The position numbers and the translations under genes were made by a program. Shown one piece after another: positions 8,577 through 17,462 of a stretch of DNA of 64,000 nucleotides. How positions within the stretch are numbered: position 1 is the stretch's first letter; every line of letters begins with the position of its first letter. The stretch comes from Paenibacillus_T sp033239625. Its GTDB lineage: Bacteria > Bacillota > Bacilli > Paenibacillales > Paenibacillaceae. The stretch is taken from contig NZ_BTCK01000002.1 of NCBI RefSeq assembly GCF_033239625.1, positions 186,001 through 250,000 on the forward strand, read 5' to 3'. Below the pieces are notes generated by a model that searched no databases, was not told the DNA's origin, and saw nothing but the letters and a program-made list of their open reading frames with translations.

Positions 8577-9563
8577 ATGTCCAACGCACCAAAACCGAAC
8601 CAGCCGATTGTTACGCATATTTACACAGCTGACCCATCCGCTCATGTATTCGATGGCAAAATATACATTTACCCGTCGCATGACCTCGACCACGATGGCC
8701 CAGACAACGATAACGGCGATCAATATGCGATGGAGGACTACCACATTCTGTCGCTCGATAACTTCGAATCGCCGGTAGTCGACCATGGCGAAGCGCTTCA
8801 TGTACGTGATGTGCCTTGGGCTTCCAAGCAAATGTGGGCGCCAGACGCAGCATTCAAGAATAACACGTATTACTTGTTCTTCCCAGCGCGCGACCATGAC
8901 GGCATCTTCCGTATCGGCGTAGCGACAAGCGACTCGCCAGCAGGTCCATTCAAGCCGGAAGAGAACTACATGGAAGGCAGCTACAGCATCGACCCTGCGG
9001 TGCTCGTTGATGAAGATAACGAAGCTTACATGTACTTCGGCGGCCTGTGGGGCGGCCAACTGGAGAAATGGCAAACAGGCACTTTCAAGCCTGAGGTTAC
9101 GGAAGGTCCAGCGGCAGACGCACCAGCAATCGGTCCACGCGTCGTGCGCCTGAGCGAAGACATGAAGTCGTTCGCGTCGGAAATTCATGAAATCTCGATC
9201 GTTGACGAGGACGGCAATCCGATCGTCGCTGGCGACGAAGACCGTCGTTATTTCGAAGGCCCATGGATGCATAAGTACAACGGCTTGTACTACCTGTCGT
9301 ACTCGACGGGTACGACGCATAAGCTTGTCTATGCAGTCGGCACGAATCCGATGGGACCGTTTACGTTCAAAGGTACGATCCTGACGCCGGTTATCGGCTG
9401 GACGACTCACCACTCCATCGTCGAGTTCGAGAACAAATGGTACCTGTTCTACCACGACTGCGAACTGTCGGAAGGCGTGAACCATAAGCGCTCTGTGAAA
9501 TACACGGAGCTGAAGTACAATGAGGATGGTACGATCCAGACGATCGATCCTTATAAAGCGTAA
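8577..9563 (+). CDS. Cytoplasmic GH43 glycosidase (beta-xylosidase/arabinofuranosidase)
   Basis: 328-residue glycoside hydrolase family 43 enzyme with the five-bladed propeller and no signal peptide, so it should act inside the cell on imported oligosaccharides. The three family acidic residues are visible: Asp19 (TADPSAHVFDG, general base), Asp139 (SIDPAVLVDED, pKa modulator) and Glu227 (FEGPW, general acid). The length fits a single catalytic domain without accessory modules. The start is ATG 8577 after GGAGG at 8561. A strong terminator follows at 9576. Whether xylose or arabinose residues are released cannot be decided from sequence alone. Confidence 0.92.
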   Translation: MSNAPKPNQPIVTHIYTADPSAHVFDGKIYIYPSHDLDHDGPDNDNGDQYAMEDYHILSLDNFESPVVDHGEALHVRDVPWASKQMWAPDAAFKNNTYYLFFPARDHDGIFRIGVATSDSPAGPFKPEENYMEGSYSIDPAVLVDEDNEAYMYFGGLWGGQLEKWQTGTFKPEVTEGPAADAPAIGPRVVRLSEDMKSFASEIHEISIVDEDGNPIVAGDEDRRYFEGPWMHKYNGLYYLSYSTGTTHKLVYAVGTNPMGPFTFKGTILTPVIGWTTHHSIVEFENKWYLFYHDCELSEGVNHKRSVKYTELKYNEDGTIQTIDPYKA

Positions 9564-9575
9564 CTGTTAGACCAG

Positions 9576-9608
9576 AGCCCGATTCCATTACGGAATCGGG
9601 CTTTTTTT
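9576..9608 (+). terminator. Rho-independent terminator (recurrent sequence, copy 1)
   Basis: An 11-base-pair stem, AGCCCGATTCC against GGAATCGGGCT, with loop ATTAC followed by seven T residues. The same stem-loop recurs at 12907 and, slightly altered, at 23328. Confidence 0.9.
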
Positions 9609-9654
9609 GTTGTGGGCAATGAATGTATTACGTCTTAGTAAGGGAATGGAAGTG

Positions 9655-9707
9655 CTAGATTTAGAAGGGTTTTCTATATTGTGGTCATTTTAGTACGTTT
9701 AATGTAA
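9655..9707 (+). promoter_or_regulatory. Repeated upstream motif, copy 1
   Basis: Starts CTAGATTTAGAAGGGTTTT and continues for 53 bases to TTTAATGTAA. It aligns without gaps to the element at 12978-13030. It lies upstream of a relic SBP end and of the SBP gene at 10080. Probably a promoter or activator site for the lipoprotein array; the binding factor is unknown. Confidence 0.45.
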
Positions 9708-9780
9708 ATATTTCAAGTGATTGCGATTGTGTTGAAGGAGGAGGAGTCGTGAGGTGTAGAGCGTACATAGCGAGCCGAAG

Positions 9781-10016
9781 AAGTGGGCGATTCTGGCAGC
9801 GATTTATTTATTCGATAATCACGGGAATCAGGCCAATTATTTAGTGAGTCGACCTTTGGCGTTCATGCAGATTAGGAATCGGCAGCCTGCTCGAGAGGCG
9901 CTGACGCAATATGCCGAGATGCTTGATACAGATTTCCAGACGTTTAGCCACGACTCGGATGCGTATGATTCGTGTATACGTCCATGGAACGTTTATTCGG
10001 ATACTTGTGTGCAATA
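9781..10016 (+). pseudogene. Relic C-terminus of an SBP-like lipoprotein gene
   Basis: Open in one frame from AAG 9781 to TAA 10014-10016, with no start codon or signal peptide. Its translation carries the hallmark C-terminal signature of the lipoprotein array: ILAAIY, then PLAFMQIRNRQPAREALTQY and AEMLDTDF. This lines up with PLLDIRNGQDASEALKRY and ASQLDEEF of the gene at 10080. The N-terminal 85 percent of the gene is missing, so this looks like the remains of an eighth array member lost by deletion or recombination. The last 20 or so codons do not resemble the family. Confidence 0.6.
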
Positions 10017-10079
10017 AGCGTGAAGAGACATGCAATTGCGATCGGCAAGAGTAAACATGAATGGGAGAGGAGTTTACTG

Positions 10080-11399
10080 GTGAGGAGCATCCATAGACTG
10101 ATGGCAATCGTAATCATTATGATGTTGACCGGTTGCATGTCGTCGTCTTCGGCGGTGGATTACGATGATGCAGCTAACGGAGAGACAGAGAAGCAGCAGC
10201 TCTCCATCAAGCTCGTTTCCAGATGGAAGAGTGAACTGTTGACCCAGAAAATACAACGTTTTGCAGAAGAGCATCCGAATGTGGAGATAAAGATTGAGTG
10301 GGTTTACTCTTATATTGACCCATTAAATAAGTTTTGGGTTTTGTTTGCTCCATGGGCTCGGATCGAAAAGCCTTCCGAGCTATATGAGAACGCTAAGAAT
10401 GTACCGGATATCGTGGAACTGGTCCCTTATCAAATGAGAGAGCTGTACCGTAAGGGAGTCATTGAACCGTTAAATATGAATGAAACAGACCTTGAAGAGT
10501 ACACGATTAAGTCGGATGACGGTTACGTATTAGGAATCCGAAGCGAAATTAACCCGATGATTCTCTACTACAACAAGGATATATTCGCATCTCTCGGAAT
10601 CGAAGCGCCAAACAACGAGTGGGATATGAATCGTCTGAACGACGCAATTATGCGGCTGAAGGCCGCAGGTGAAACGGTGTATATCCCACTATCACCTTTC
10701 ACGCTGGAATGGGCAACAGGGATATATGGAGGACGCATTGTTGGTGTGGATGGCAGGACGTTTGAAGGCTACATTGATAGTGAAGAGGCGACCAAAGCAG
10801 CCAAGTGGATTACCGATATTGGAACGAAGATGGACTATGGTTCGACGGATATAGCGGATATTCGCCCGCCTATGCCTTATGATTTAGCGGCCGGGAAGAT
10901 TGCGCTTGCTGTCGATTTTGCATACGGCTTTAATATATCCAATAAAAATAGCTACGAGGAGCTCGCGCAAGAAAACAACGGGCTCGGAATAGCAGCCTTG
11001 CCGGGCGAGAAGGAAGGTATTAATCCGGCACTTATATCAGGATTGTCGCTGACCTCGAATTCGCCTCATAAGGATGTGGCGATGCAGCTTATTCGCTATT
11101 TGATGAAGGATCGGGATTCATTGTATAGGGACATCGCCACGTATTCGCTTCAGGCAGCGACCAGATCGTTGAGCGAGCCAGTGGATGCTGCTAGAGAAGC
11201 GATTGTTATGCAAGCGATGTCAAAAGCCGTCCCAGCTGCGTTGTATCGGCATGAAGCAAATATTAATTTCTACGGCGTCATTCAAATTTCCCTTCCGCAA
11301 CCGCTTCTCGATATTAGAAATGGGCAGGACGCAAGCGAGGCATTGAAGAGATACGCTTCTCAATTGGATGAGGAATTCGGATCCTTGGCTGATCACTAG
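10080..11399 (+). CDS. SBP-like lipoprotein, array member A
   Basis: 439-residue lipid-anchored protein resembling family 1 extracellular solute-binding proteins. The GTG at 10080 is chosen because GGGAGAGGAG precedes it and it aligns with the ATG of member E; the frame extends upstream without a ribosome site. The lipobox LTGC ends at Cys19, as in most members. Array signatures: PDIVELVPYQMREL near residue 115, GYVLGIRS..NPM near 155, a VYIPLSPFTLEWA block near 200, GKIALAVDFAYGF near 275, and the C-terminal DIRNGQ..EALKRYASQL. It is very close to member E (15885) over its whole length, a recent duplication. There are no MalF/MalG genes near, so a role as a conventional importer subunit is uncertain. 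Confidence 0.85.
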   Translation: MRSIHRLMAIVIIMMLTGCMSSSSAVDYDDAANGETEKQQLSIKLVSRWKSELLTQKIQRFAEEHPNVEIKIEWVYSYIDPLNKFWVLFAPWARIEKPSELYENAKNVPDIVELVPYQMRELYRKGVIEPLNMNETDLEEYTIKSDDGYVLGIRSEINPMILYYNKDIFASLGIEAPNNEWDMNRLNDAIMRLKAAGETVYIPLSPFTLEWATGIYGGRIVGVDGRTFEGYIDSEEATKAAKWITDIGTKMDYGSTDIADIRPPMPYDLAAGKIALAVDFAYGFNISNKNSYEELAQENNGLGIAALPGEKEGINPALISGLSLTSNSPHKDVAMQLIRYLMKDRDSLYRDIATYSLQAATRSLSEPVDAAREAIVMQAMSKAVPAALYRHEANINFYGVIQISLPQPLLDIRNGQDASEALKRYASQLDEEFGSLADH

Positions 11400-11456
11400 C
11401 GATTACAATCGTGGTGAGAATGCTACAGTTGACAGTGAGATGCAAGGGTTGAACAA

Positions 11457-11490
11457 CTAGAATATGACAGGCTTCATCCGTAACTATTGG
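11457..11490 (+). promoter_or_regulatory. Repeated upstream motif, copy 2
   Basis: CTAGAATATGACAGG followed by an A/T-rich stretch, about 80 bases upstream of the lipoprotein gene at 11540. It matches the core CTAGAATnTGACGGG at all but one defined position. Confidence 0.4.
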
Positions 11491-11539
11491 GATATACAAT
11501 ACAGCTGGTAGGGGTTCGGATTGTAGAGGAGGTACCAAA

Positions 11540-12865
11540 ATGTATCGTTTAATAAGAAGAAGGATCGTTACATTATCGATAGTCTTGGTTCTGCTGCTGC
11601 CTGCATCTGCATGCAGTAGACAATCAGATTTGATGGTGGATGAAGAGCATCTGTCAGGGAAACTGCGGATTGCAATCGACACAGGTGCGTCGAAGGGACA
11701 AGTACATCCGCTTGATCATTCCGTGACGGGGCCGATTTATGATCGCTTAATCGATTTTCAGGCTAAGCATCCCGATCTCGATATTGAAATGATCGATATT
11801 AGCTTTTTGACGAGTCAGGCCTCTACAATTCCTCAAGATCCACTGCCTGATATCATGGAGGTAGTGCCTTATCAGATTCGGTGGGTGGCCAATCCGAATG
11901 AGTTAGAAAACCTCGACACATTAATCCAAAATCTAGGTCTAGCAACACCCTATGAGCAGTTGATTGATAAGACGAGAGTGAATGGATCAGCTTGGATGCT
12001 TCCGATTAGTAACGAGCCGGTAATTGTCTATTACGATGAACAGGTGTTCGGTCAATTAGGTATTCCGTTGCCGGATGACAATTGGACATGGGATGATTTC
12101 ATCTCTGCGTCGCGGCGGCTGGCTGAAGAAAACTACATGACTGATATTCCAGATTTTCCAGATGGTGGTTTCGGTGTAGTTGAGCCCATCATACAGGGGT
12201 TAGGAGGTACGTATGCATCGAATGATGGGATGCACTTCTCCGGATATCTGGACAGTGAATCAACAGTTTCGGCATTCAATCGTTATGTCTCGGATATAAG
12301 AGAGCAGCGATCCAAACGTATGAGTGTGATTGGCAAGAGTTCTTACTTTAATTTTGATCAAGTGGCACTTGGAATGGGCAGACCTTCTGAACTATACAAC
12401 TTGCTTAACGACAATATGAACCTGCGAATTACCCGAATGCCGTTGTTTGCGGATGGGAAACGGCATAATACAACCTATATATCCGGGTTGGCGATATTTA
12501 GTCAGTCAAAGAACAAGGCAGCGGCAGAGGCGCTCCTGAAAGAATTAGCAGGTAACGGTGAAGACGCTGTGAACTTCGCTAACTATAATGCGCTGGGGAA
12601 TAGGGACCATAGATTCAGCGACAGTCCTCTTGTACAGCAGGAAGAACTGATGCGAGTGATGGATTTGGAAACGATGGTTGCTACACCTTCAACCTTCCAG
12701 CTTAATCCAGGCTTTCTTGGTAATTATGGTATCCTGTATTTGCCTCCTGCTAATATTACAGACGCTATCAAGGAGTTGTTCGAGCCTGATTCAATCGAGC
12801 CTGTCCTCCAAAATCTTACTCACGCCGTCGAGTCGAAGTTTCCAGACCAAAGAGGTAAATGGTAG
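11540..12865 (+). CDS. SBP-like lipoprotein, divergent array member B
   Basis: 441-residue lipoprotein with its start at ATG 11540 after GAGGAGG, and signal peptide ending in PASAC (Cys25). The family 1 SBP fold is suggested by PLPDIMEVVPYQIRW near residue 115, the aromatic block NWTWDDF near 190 and the GYLDSES segment near 235. It shares the PDI.E.VP.Q.R signature with its neighbours but lacks their DIRNGQ C-terminus, so it is an older relative or a separate subfamily. It lies between members A and C and has its own upstream motif and its own terminator, so it is probably a single transcription unit. Substrate unknown. Confidence 0.82.
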   Translation: MYRLIRRRIVTLSIVLVLLLPASACSRQSDLMVDEEHLSGKLRIAIDTGASKGQVHPLDHSVTGPIYDRLIDFQAKHPDLDIEMIDISFLTSQASTIPQDPLPDIMEVVPYQIRWVANPNELENLDTLIQNLGLATPYEQLIDKTRVNGSAWMLPISNEPVIVYYDEQVFGQLGIPLPDDNWTWDDFISASRRLAEENYMTDIPDFPDGGFGVVEPIIQGLGGTYASNDGMHFSGYLDSESTVSAFNRYVSDIREQRSKRMSVIGKSSYFNFDQVALGMGRPSELYNLLNDNMNLRITRMPLFADGKRHNTTYISGLAIFSQSKNKAAAEALLKELAGNGEDAVNFANYNALGNRDHRFSDSPLVQQEELMRVMDLETMVATPSTFQLNPGFLGNYGILYLPPANITDAIKELFEPDSIEPVLQNLTHAVESKFPDQRGKW

Positions 12866-12906
12866 CAAGAAAGCAGCATTACAAGCGTGAATAATTCAAT
12901 CTATAG

Positions 12907-12936
12907 AGCCCGATTCCATTACGGAATCGGGCTTTT
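12907..12936 (+). terminator. Rho-independent terminator (recurrent sequence, copy 2)
   Basis: The stem AGCCCGATTCC/GGAATCGGGCT with loop ATTAC is identical to the terminator at 9576, followed by TTTT. It ends the member B transcript. Confidence 0.88.
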
Positions 12937-12977
12937 ATTTCGTACAGAGAGCAATCAAGTTTTATATATGCGAAGTT

Positions 12978-13030
12978 CTAGAATCCGACGGGTTTTCTAT
13001 AAAGTGGATGATTTAGTAAGTTTAATGTAA
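12978..13030 (+). promoter_or_regulatory. Repeated upstream motif, copy 3
   Basis: Starts CTAGAATCCGACGGGTTTT and ends TTTAATGTAA 53 bases later, the same length and order as copy 1 at 9655. It lies downstream of a terminator and upstream of member C, so it should contain or adjoin the promoter for C. Confidence 0.5.
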
Positions 13031-13031
13031 T

Positions 13032-13135
13032 CGCTAACGAGAAAACGAGGGCCGACGATATGCGTGACACCATTGATATGTTGAAGAGATACGCTGCTCA
13101 GTCGGAAGAATTCAGCATCTTGGCTCTCGTTAGCG
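13032..13135. repeat. 11-bp inverted repeat bracketing a relic SBP tail
   Basis: CGCTAACGAGA at 13032-13042 is matched exactly by its reverse complement TCTCGTTAGCG at 13125-13135. Between them lies a stretch (about 13060-13124) that reads MLKRYAAQSEEF in one frame and closely resembles, at the base level, the end of member A (TTGAAGAGATACGCT). This looks like a remnant of another array member inserted or left before member C. Confidence 0.5.
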
Positions 13136-13176
13136 TGGGGAACGAGATTCAAGCATTTTTACAAAGGGTGGTTATG

Positions 13177-14460
13177 ATGCGGCAATGCTTCGTTGGCATT
13201 CTCTTATTTATTGTTATTCTGATATCCGGTTGTACAAGCCTGAACGCTCAGAAGGATATTCTGCAGCCTGCAGACGACGAGAAACAATTACTTACGATCC
13301 AATTAATCTCTTGGAACACCATACTGCCGAAAGAACACCTATTGGCGCATAAAATCGAGCTGTTCCAGCAAGAACATCCTAATGTGGAGATCAAGATCGA
13401 CTGGCATCAAGGTTATGGTAATGGGCGAAAGGCATCATGGTTCAAAACAACAGATCCGTCCTATCTGTATGACGACGATGCGCAGAAAACACCGGATATC
13501 GTTGAACTTGTGCCTAATCAAGTGAAAGATTTGTATCGACTTGGCAGGATCGAACCTTTAAACATGAATGAATCCGTGCTTGATGAATACGTGGTTACTT
13601 CTAATGATGGTTATGTTCTCGGCATCAAGAGCAAAGTCAATCCGCTGCTTCTCTACTATAACAAGGAAATATTCGAATCATTAGGTATTGATCCACCTTC
13701 GGAGCAGTGGGGGATTAGTGAGCTTAATAAGGCAATTGGCATTCTGAAAGCTGCGGGTTATGAGGTTTACATCCCGTTGTCACCGTACACATTGGAGTGG
13801 GCAGCCAGTCTGTTTGGCAGTCGAATTGTGGGGGCTGACGGTACAACATTCACGGGCTACTTGGACAGTGAAGAGACGTTAAAGGCCGCCAGATGGATCT
13901 CAAGCATTGGTACGAAGATAGAATTTCCAGAAGGTTCTAATACAGAAAATATGTTTCCTTATATTTTGATGGAAGGGAAGACCGCGCTGGCAATCGAGTA
14001 TGCATACGGTTTTTTACCATCAAGTGTGAACAGCTATGAGGAAATCGCACAGCGTAACGAACAGGTTCATATAGCTGGAGTACCAAGAGGAGAGAACGGC
14101 ATTAATCCGGCCCAAATATCTGCGCTATCGTTAACCTCGAGATCCAAATCCAAAGACTTGGCTATGCAATTACTACGGTATCTAACCAAGGATAGAAGCA
14201 CACTTAATTCAAATATTGCAACGCATACGTTAAACGCTTTTATGAAGGAGCTTAATATGCCCGTGAGCGAAGAACGAAAATCCACAATTTTGGAAGAAAT
14301 GAAGCGCTCAGTGCCGGCAACGCTTTACATGCATGAGAACACTAGAGCGGTGATTCATACCTACTATAAAACAGCCATACCTAATCCGCTTATAGCGATC
14401 AGAGATGGTCAAGGCGGGATTGATCAACTGAAGCAATATATCGTTCAATTGCAGCAATGA
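13177..14460 (+). CDS. SBP-like lipoprotein, array member C
   Basis: 427-residue lipoprotein. I start at ATG 13177 (or 13174), after AAAGGGTGG. The longer upstream frame from 13060 is a relic of another gene's tail, not a real N-terminus. The lipobox ISGC gives Cys19. It carries the array signatures PDIVELVPNQVKDL, GYVLGIKSKVNP, VYIPLSPYTLEWA, GKTALAIEYAYGF and INPAQIS. Its C-terminus (AIRDGQGGIDQLKQY) is a variant of the family ending. Surface-exposed; binds an unknown solute or peptide. Confidence 0.85.
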   Translation: MRQCFVGILLFIVILISGCTSLNAQKDILQPADDEKQLLTIQLISWNTILPKEHLLAHKIELFQQEHPNVEIKIDWHQGYGNGRKASWFKTTDPSYLYDDDAQKTPDIVELVPNQVKDLYRLGRIEPLNMNESVLDEYVVTSNDGYVLGIKSKVNPLLLYYNKEIFESLGIDPPSEQWGISELNKAIGILKAAGYEVYIPLSPYTLEWAASLFGSRIVGADGTTFTGYLDSEETLKAARWISSIGTKIEFPEGSNTENMFPYILMEGKTALAIEYAYGFLPSSVNSYEEIAQRNEQVHIAGVPRGENGINPAQISALSLTSRSKSKDLAMQLLRYLTKDRSTLNSNIATHTLNAFMKELNMPVSEERKSTILEEMKRSVPATLYMHENTRAVIHTYYKTAIPNPLIAIRDGQGGIDQLKQYIVQLQQ

Positions 14461-14511
14461 GAAGAAATAAAATCAATTTTACTCCATACCTCGCCACAAG
14501 GGGGGACATTC

Positions 14512-15789
14512 GTGAAAAAAGCCTTCCTCGGTATTCTACTGTTGATGAGCTTGTGCTTAACAGGCTGTGCATCGTCGCAAGGCGATCAATATAGGATGGC
14601 AAATACAATTCCAGAGAAACAGAAGTTAACGGTGGAGCTTGTGTCCTGGTTTAGAGGGAACGATCGGCATTGGCTCGCCCGCAGAATCGAACAATTCGGC
14701 AGCGAGCATCCGAATGTAGAAATTAAGATTCATTGGAACCCTCATGATGTACTAAAGGCATCGTGGGATAAAAGTAAAGAGCCCGCTTATTTGTACGAGG
14801 AAGCACCCAGCGTTGAAGTTCCGGATCTCGTCGAGCTGGCGCCAGATCAGATGCGAGAACTCTATCGCCTAGGGAAGCTTGAGCCATTGAATATGAACAG
14901 CACCTCGCTTAAAGATTTCGTTATCTCATCAACAGATGGTTATGTGATCGGTGTTATTAGCAAGATAAACCCGCTGCTCATCTACTATAACCAATCAGTC
15001 TTTGAGGTGCTTGATCTTGATCCCCCTACGGAGGAGTGGGGAGTCAAGGAACTGAACGAAGTGATACACAAGCTAAAGGCAGCTGGGGAAGGGGTATTCA
15101 TCCCGATGTCACCATATACATTCGAATGGGCAACCAGTCTATTCGGGGGACGAATTGTAGCGAGTGATGGCATGACATACTTGAGCTATATTGACAGCAA
15201 TGAGGCTGTTCAAGGGGCGGAATGGCTTGCAGGTATCGGGACGGATGTCAAATTCGTGGATATTACGAAGGAACCAGTGCCAATGCCGTATTGGTTAATT
15301 AACGGGAAGTAGGCGTTCGCAGTAGAGTATGCGTATGGTTATAATCCTGGAAATACGAACAGCTACGAGGAGATCATTCAGCAGAACGATCAAGTTGCAA
15401 TAGCAGATTTGCCTAAAGGATTGAATGGTATAAATCCTGCTCAAGTCTCAGGCTTGTCACTAACGTCACAGTCAACACACAAAGCGTTGGCGATGGAATT
15501 GCTCCGTTACTTGACTGCAGATCCAGATTCATTCTACAAAGGTGTTGCACGGAATACGCTGCAGGCGAATGCGAAGAGCAGCGATATCGCAATCAACCCG
15601 GATAGGCTTGCTATCGTGACAAGAGAGATGGAGCATTCCGTACCGGCAGCCTTTTATTTGAATCTGGTTACCGGCAATCTTACCTATACGAATTTGTATT
15701 CTGGAGTTCCCGCTTTAACGGCAATTCGTGATGGACAGCCTGCTGATGCGGAACTCAAGAAATATGCAATGATGCTCGAACGACAATGA
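14512..15789 (+). pseudogene. SBP-like lipoprotein, array member D, interrupted by amber codon
   Basis: Starts at GTG 14512 after AGGGGGG with a lipobox ending at Cys19, and reads as a typical member through PDLVELAPDQMREL and FIPMSPYTFEWA. Codon 267 is TAG (15310-15312). The same frame then continues without further stops to 15789, with AVEYAYGYNPG, GINPAQVSGLS and SVPAAF. Paralogues have GKYALAVEYAYG or GKTALAIEYAYG at the break, so a Tyr codon (TAT or TAC) changed to TAG is the simplest explanation. No frameshift is needed. The truncated 266-residue product would lack the second lobe and is probably non-functional unless the stop is read through. Confidence 0.85.
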
Positions 15790-15884
15790 TAAGGCGTTAT
15801 GCGTATTGATGTTGCAATTCCGTTAGTTCACGCCATACTGAACGGCGATTCAAGAGCAAACATGGTGAGGAAAGGAATGTGTTA

Positions 15885-17207
15885 ATGAGGAACATCCATA
15901 GATTTATGGCAATTGTAATCTGCCTGACGTTGACCGGTTGTATGTCGTCGTCGCCAACGATGGAATATGATCATAACTCTGCCGGGGAGGCAGGTAAGCA
16001 GCAACTCTCCATTACACTCGTTTCCAGATGGAAAAGTCAATTATTAGTTCAGAAGCTCCAACGTTTTACAGAAGAGCATCCGGATGTGGAGATTAAGATC
16101 GAGTGGGCCAACTCCTATAATGACCTGGTTAGCGATCAATATGTTATGTTCGCTCCTTGGACTCGAATCGAACATCCTTCTGAGCTGTATAAGGACGCGA
16201 AGAATGTACCAGATATCGTGGAGTTGGTCCCTAACCAAATGAGAGAGCTGTATCACAGGGGAATCATTGAGCCGTTGAACATCAATGAAACGGACCTAGA
16301 CGAGTACACGATCAAGTCGGATGACGGTTACGTATTAGGCACTCGAAGCAAGATTAACCCGATGATTCTCTATTATAACAAGGATATATTCGCAATGTAT
16401 GGCATCGAAGCGCCAAACGACGGGTGGGATATAAATAGTCTGAACGATGCGATTGTCAAGTTGAAAGCTGCGGGTGAAACGGTGTATATCCCGCTATCGC
16501 CTTTTACACTGGAATGGGCAACAGGGCTATATGGAGGACGCATTGTTGGAGTGGATGGCAGGACGTTTGAAGGCTACATGGATAGCGAAGAGGCGACCAA
16601 GGCAGCCAAGTGGATTACCGATATTGGTACGAAGATGGACTATCATGCTCACATTGTTACGGATATGCAACCTCCTATGCCCTATGATTTAGCGGCCGGG
16701 AAGATTGCGCTTGCTGTCGATTTTGCGTATGGCTTCAATCTATCTACTTCGATGAAAAATAGTTACGAGGAGATCGCACAAGAAAACAACGGAATCGGAA
16801 TTGCGGCCTTGCCTGGCGTGAAGGATGGTATCAATCCCGCATTCATATCAGGATTGTCGCTGACCTCGAAGTCACCTCATAAGGGTATGGCGATGCAACT
16901 GATAAGCTATTTAATGAAGGATCGGGATTCGTTATATAAGGATATCGCCACGTATACACTTCAAGCAGCGACCAGTTCGTTGAATGAGTCAGTGGATGCA
17001 GCTAGGGAAGCGATTCTCATACAATCGATGGCTAGAGCTGTTCCAGCGACTTTGTATTGGCATGAAGCCCATACGAATTTTTACGATGCCATTCAATTAT
17101 CGCTGCCGCAACAGCTGCTTGCGATCAGAAACGGACAGGAGGCAAGTGAGGAGTTGAAGAGGTACGCTTCTCAATTGGAAGACGAGTTCGGACGCCTGGC
17201 TGATTAG
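15885..17207 (+). CDS. SBP-like lipoprotein, array member E
   Basis: 440-residue lipoprotein, start ATG 15885 after GAGGAAAGG (an in-frame GTG at 15879 is less well spaced). Lipobox LTGC with Cys19. It is nearly a copy of member A: the signal peptide, the TLVSRWKSQLL segment, the PDIVELVPNQMREL block, GTKMDYH, GKIALAVDFAYGF and the C-terminal AIRNGQEASEELKRYASQL all correspond. Differences are scattered substitutions and a few short indels. The duplication spans the short upstream region too. Function as for member A is unknown. Confidence 0.85.
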   Translation: MRNIHRFMAIVICLTLTGCMSSSPTMEYDHNSAGEAGKQQLSITLVSRWKSQLLVQKLQRFTEEHPDVEIKIEWANSYNDLVSDQYVMFAPWTRIEHPSELYKDAKNVPDIVELVPNQMRELYHRGIIEPLNINETDLDEYTIKSDDGYVLGTRSKINPMILYYNKDIFAMYGIEAPNDGWDINSLNDAIVKLKAAGETVYIPLSPFTLEWATGLYGGRIVGVDGRTFEGYMDSEEATKAAKWITDIGTKMDYHAHIVTDMQPPMPYDLAAGKIALAVDFAYGFNLSTSMKNSYEEIAQENNGIGIAALPGVKDGINPAFISGLSLTSKSPHKGMAMQLISYLMKDRDSLYKDIATYTLQAATSSLNESVDAAREAILIQSMARAVPATLYWHEAHTNFYDAIQLSLPQQLLAIRNGQEASEELKRYASQLEDEFGRLAD

Positions 17208-17253
17208 TGAGTAGAAACTAAATGTAACTGACTTAGAAATGAGAGGTGAAAGA

Positions 17254-17312
17254 CTGGAATATGAGGGGTTTATATTTGTGGTATATATAGTAATTTATAG
17301 TTATTAATGTAA
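17254..17312 (+). promoter_or_regulatory. Repeated upstream motif, copy 4
   Basis: CTGGAATATGAGGGGTTT and a following A/T-rich stretch ending in TTAATGTAA. It is a looser match to copies 1 and 3 with about six extra bases. It lies about 200 bases upstream of member F. Confidence 0.4.
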
Positions 17313-17462
17313 CTGTAATAGTAGATGGTGACTTAATGAGATGCCACACACATTGATGTTCTAACGTATCGCTGGTGATGATGTCTGTGCGCAGAGATAG
17401 AAAGCAGAAACAACAAACAACAAACCATGGAGGAGGAAGGGAACAAGTAAAGGGTGATTGAT

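Noticed and set aside
8514..9485. 323-residue minus-strand frame opposite the cytoplasmic GH43
   Set aside because: The plus-strand frame has all catalytic residues of GH43 and a ribosome site; the opposite frame has no family features.
13060..13176. Extended N-terminus of array member C from 13060
   Set aside because: It would put 39 residues before the signal peptide, and that segment is a relic of another member's tail.
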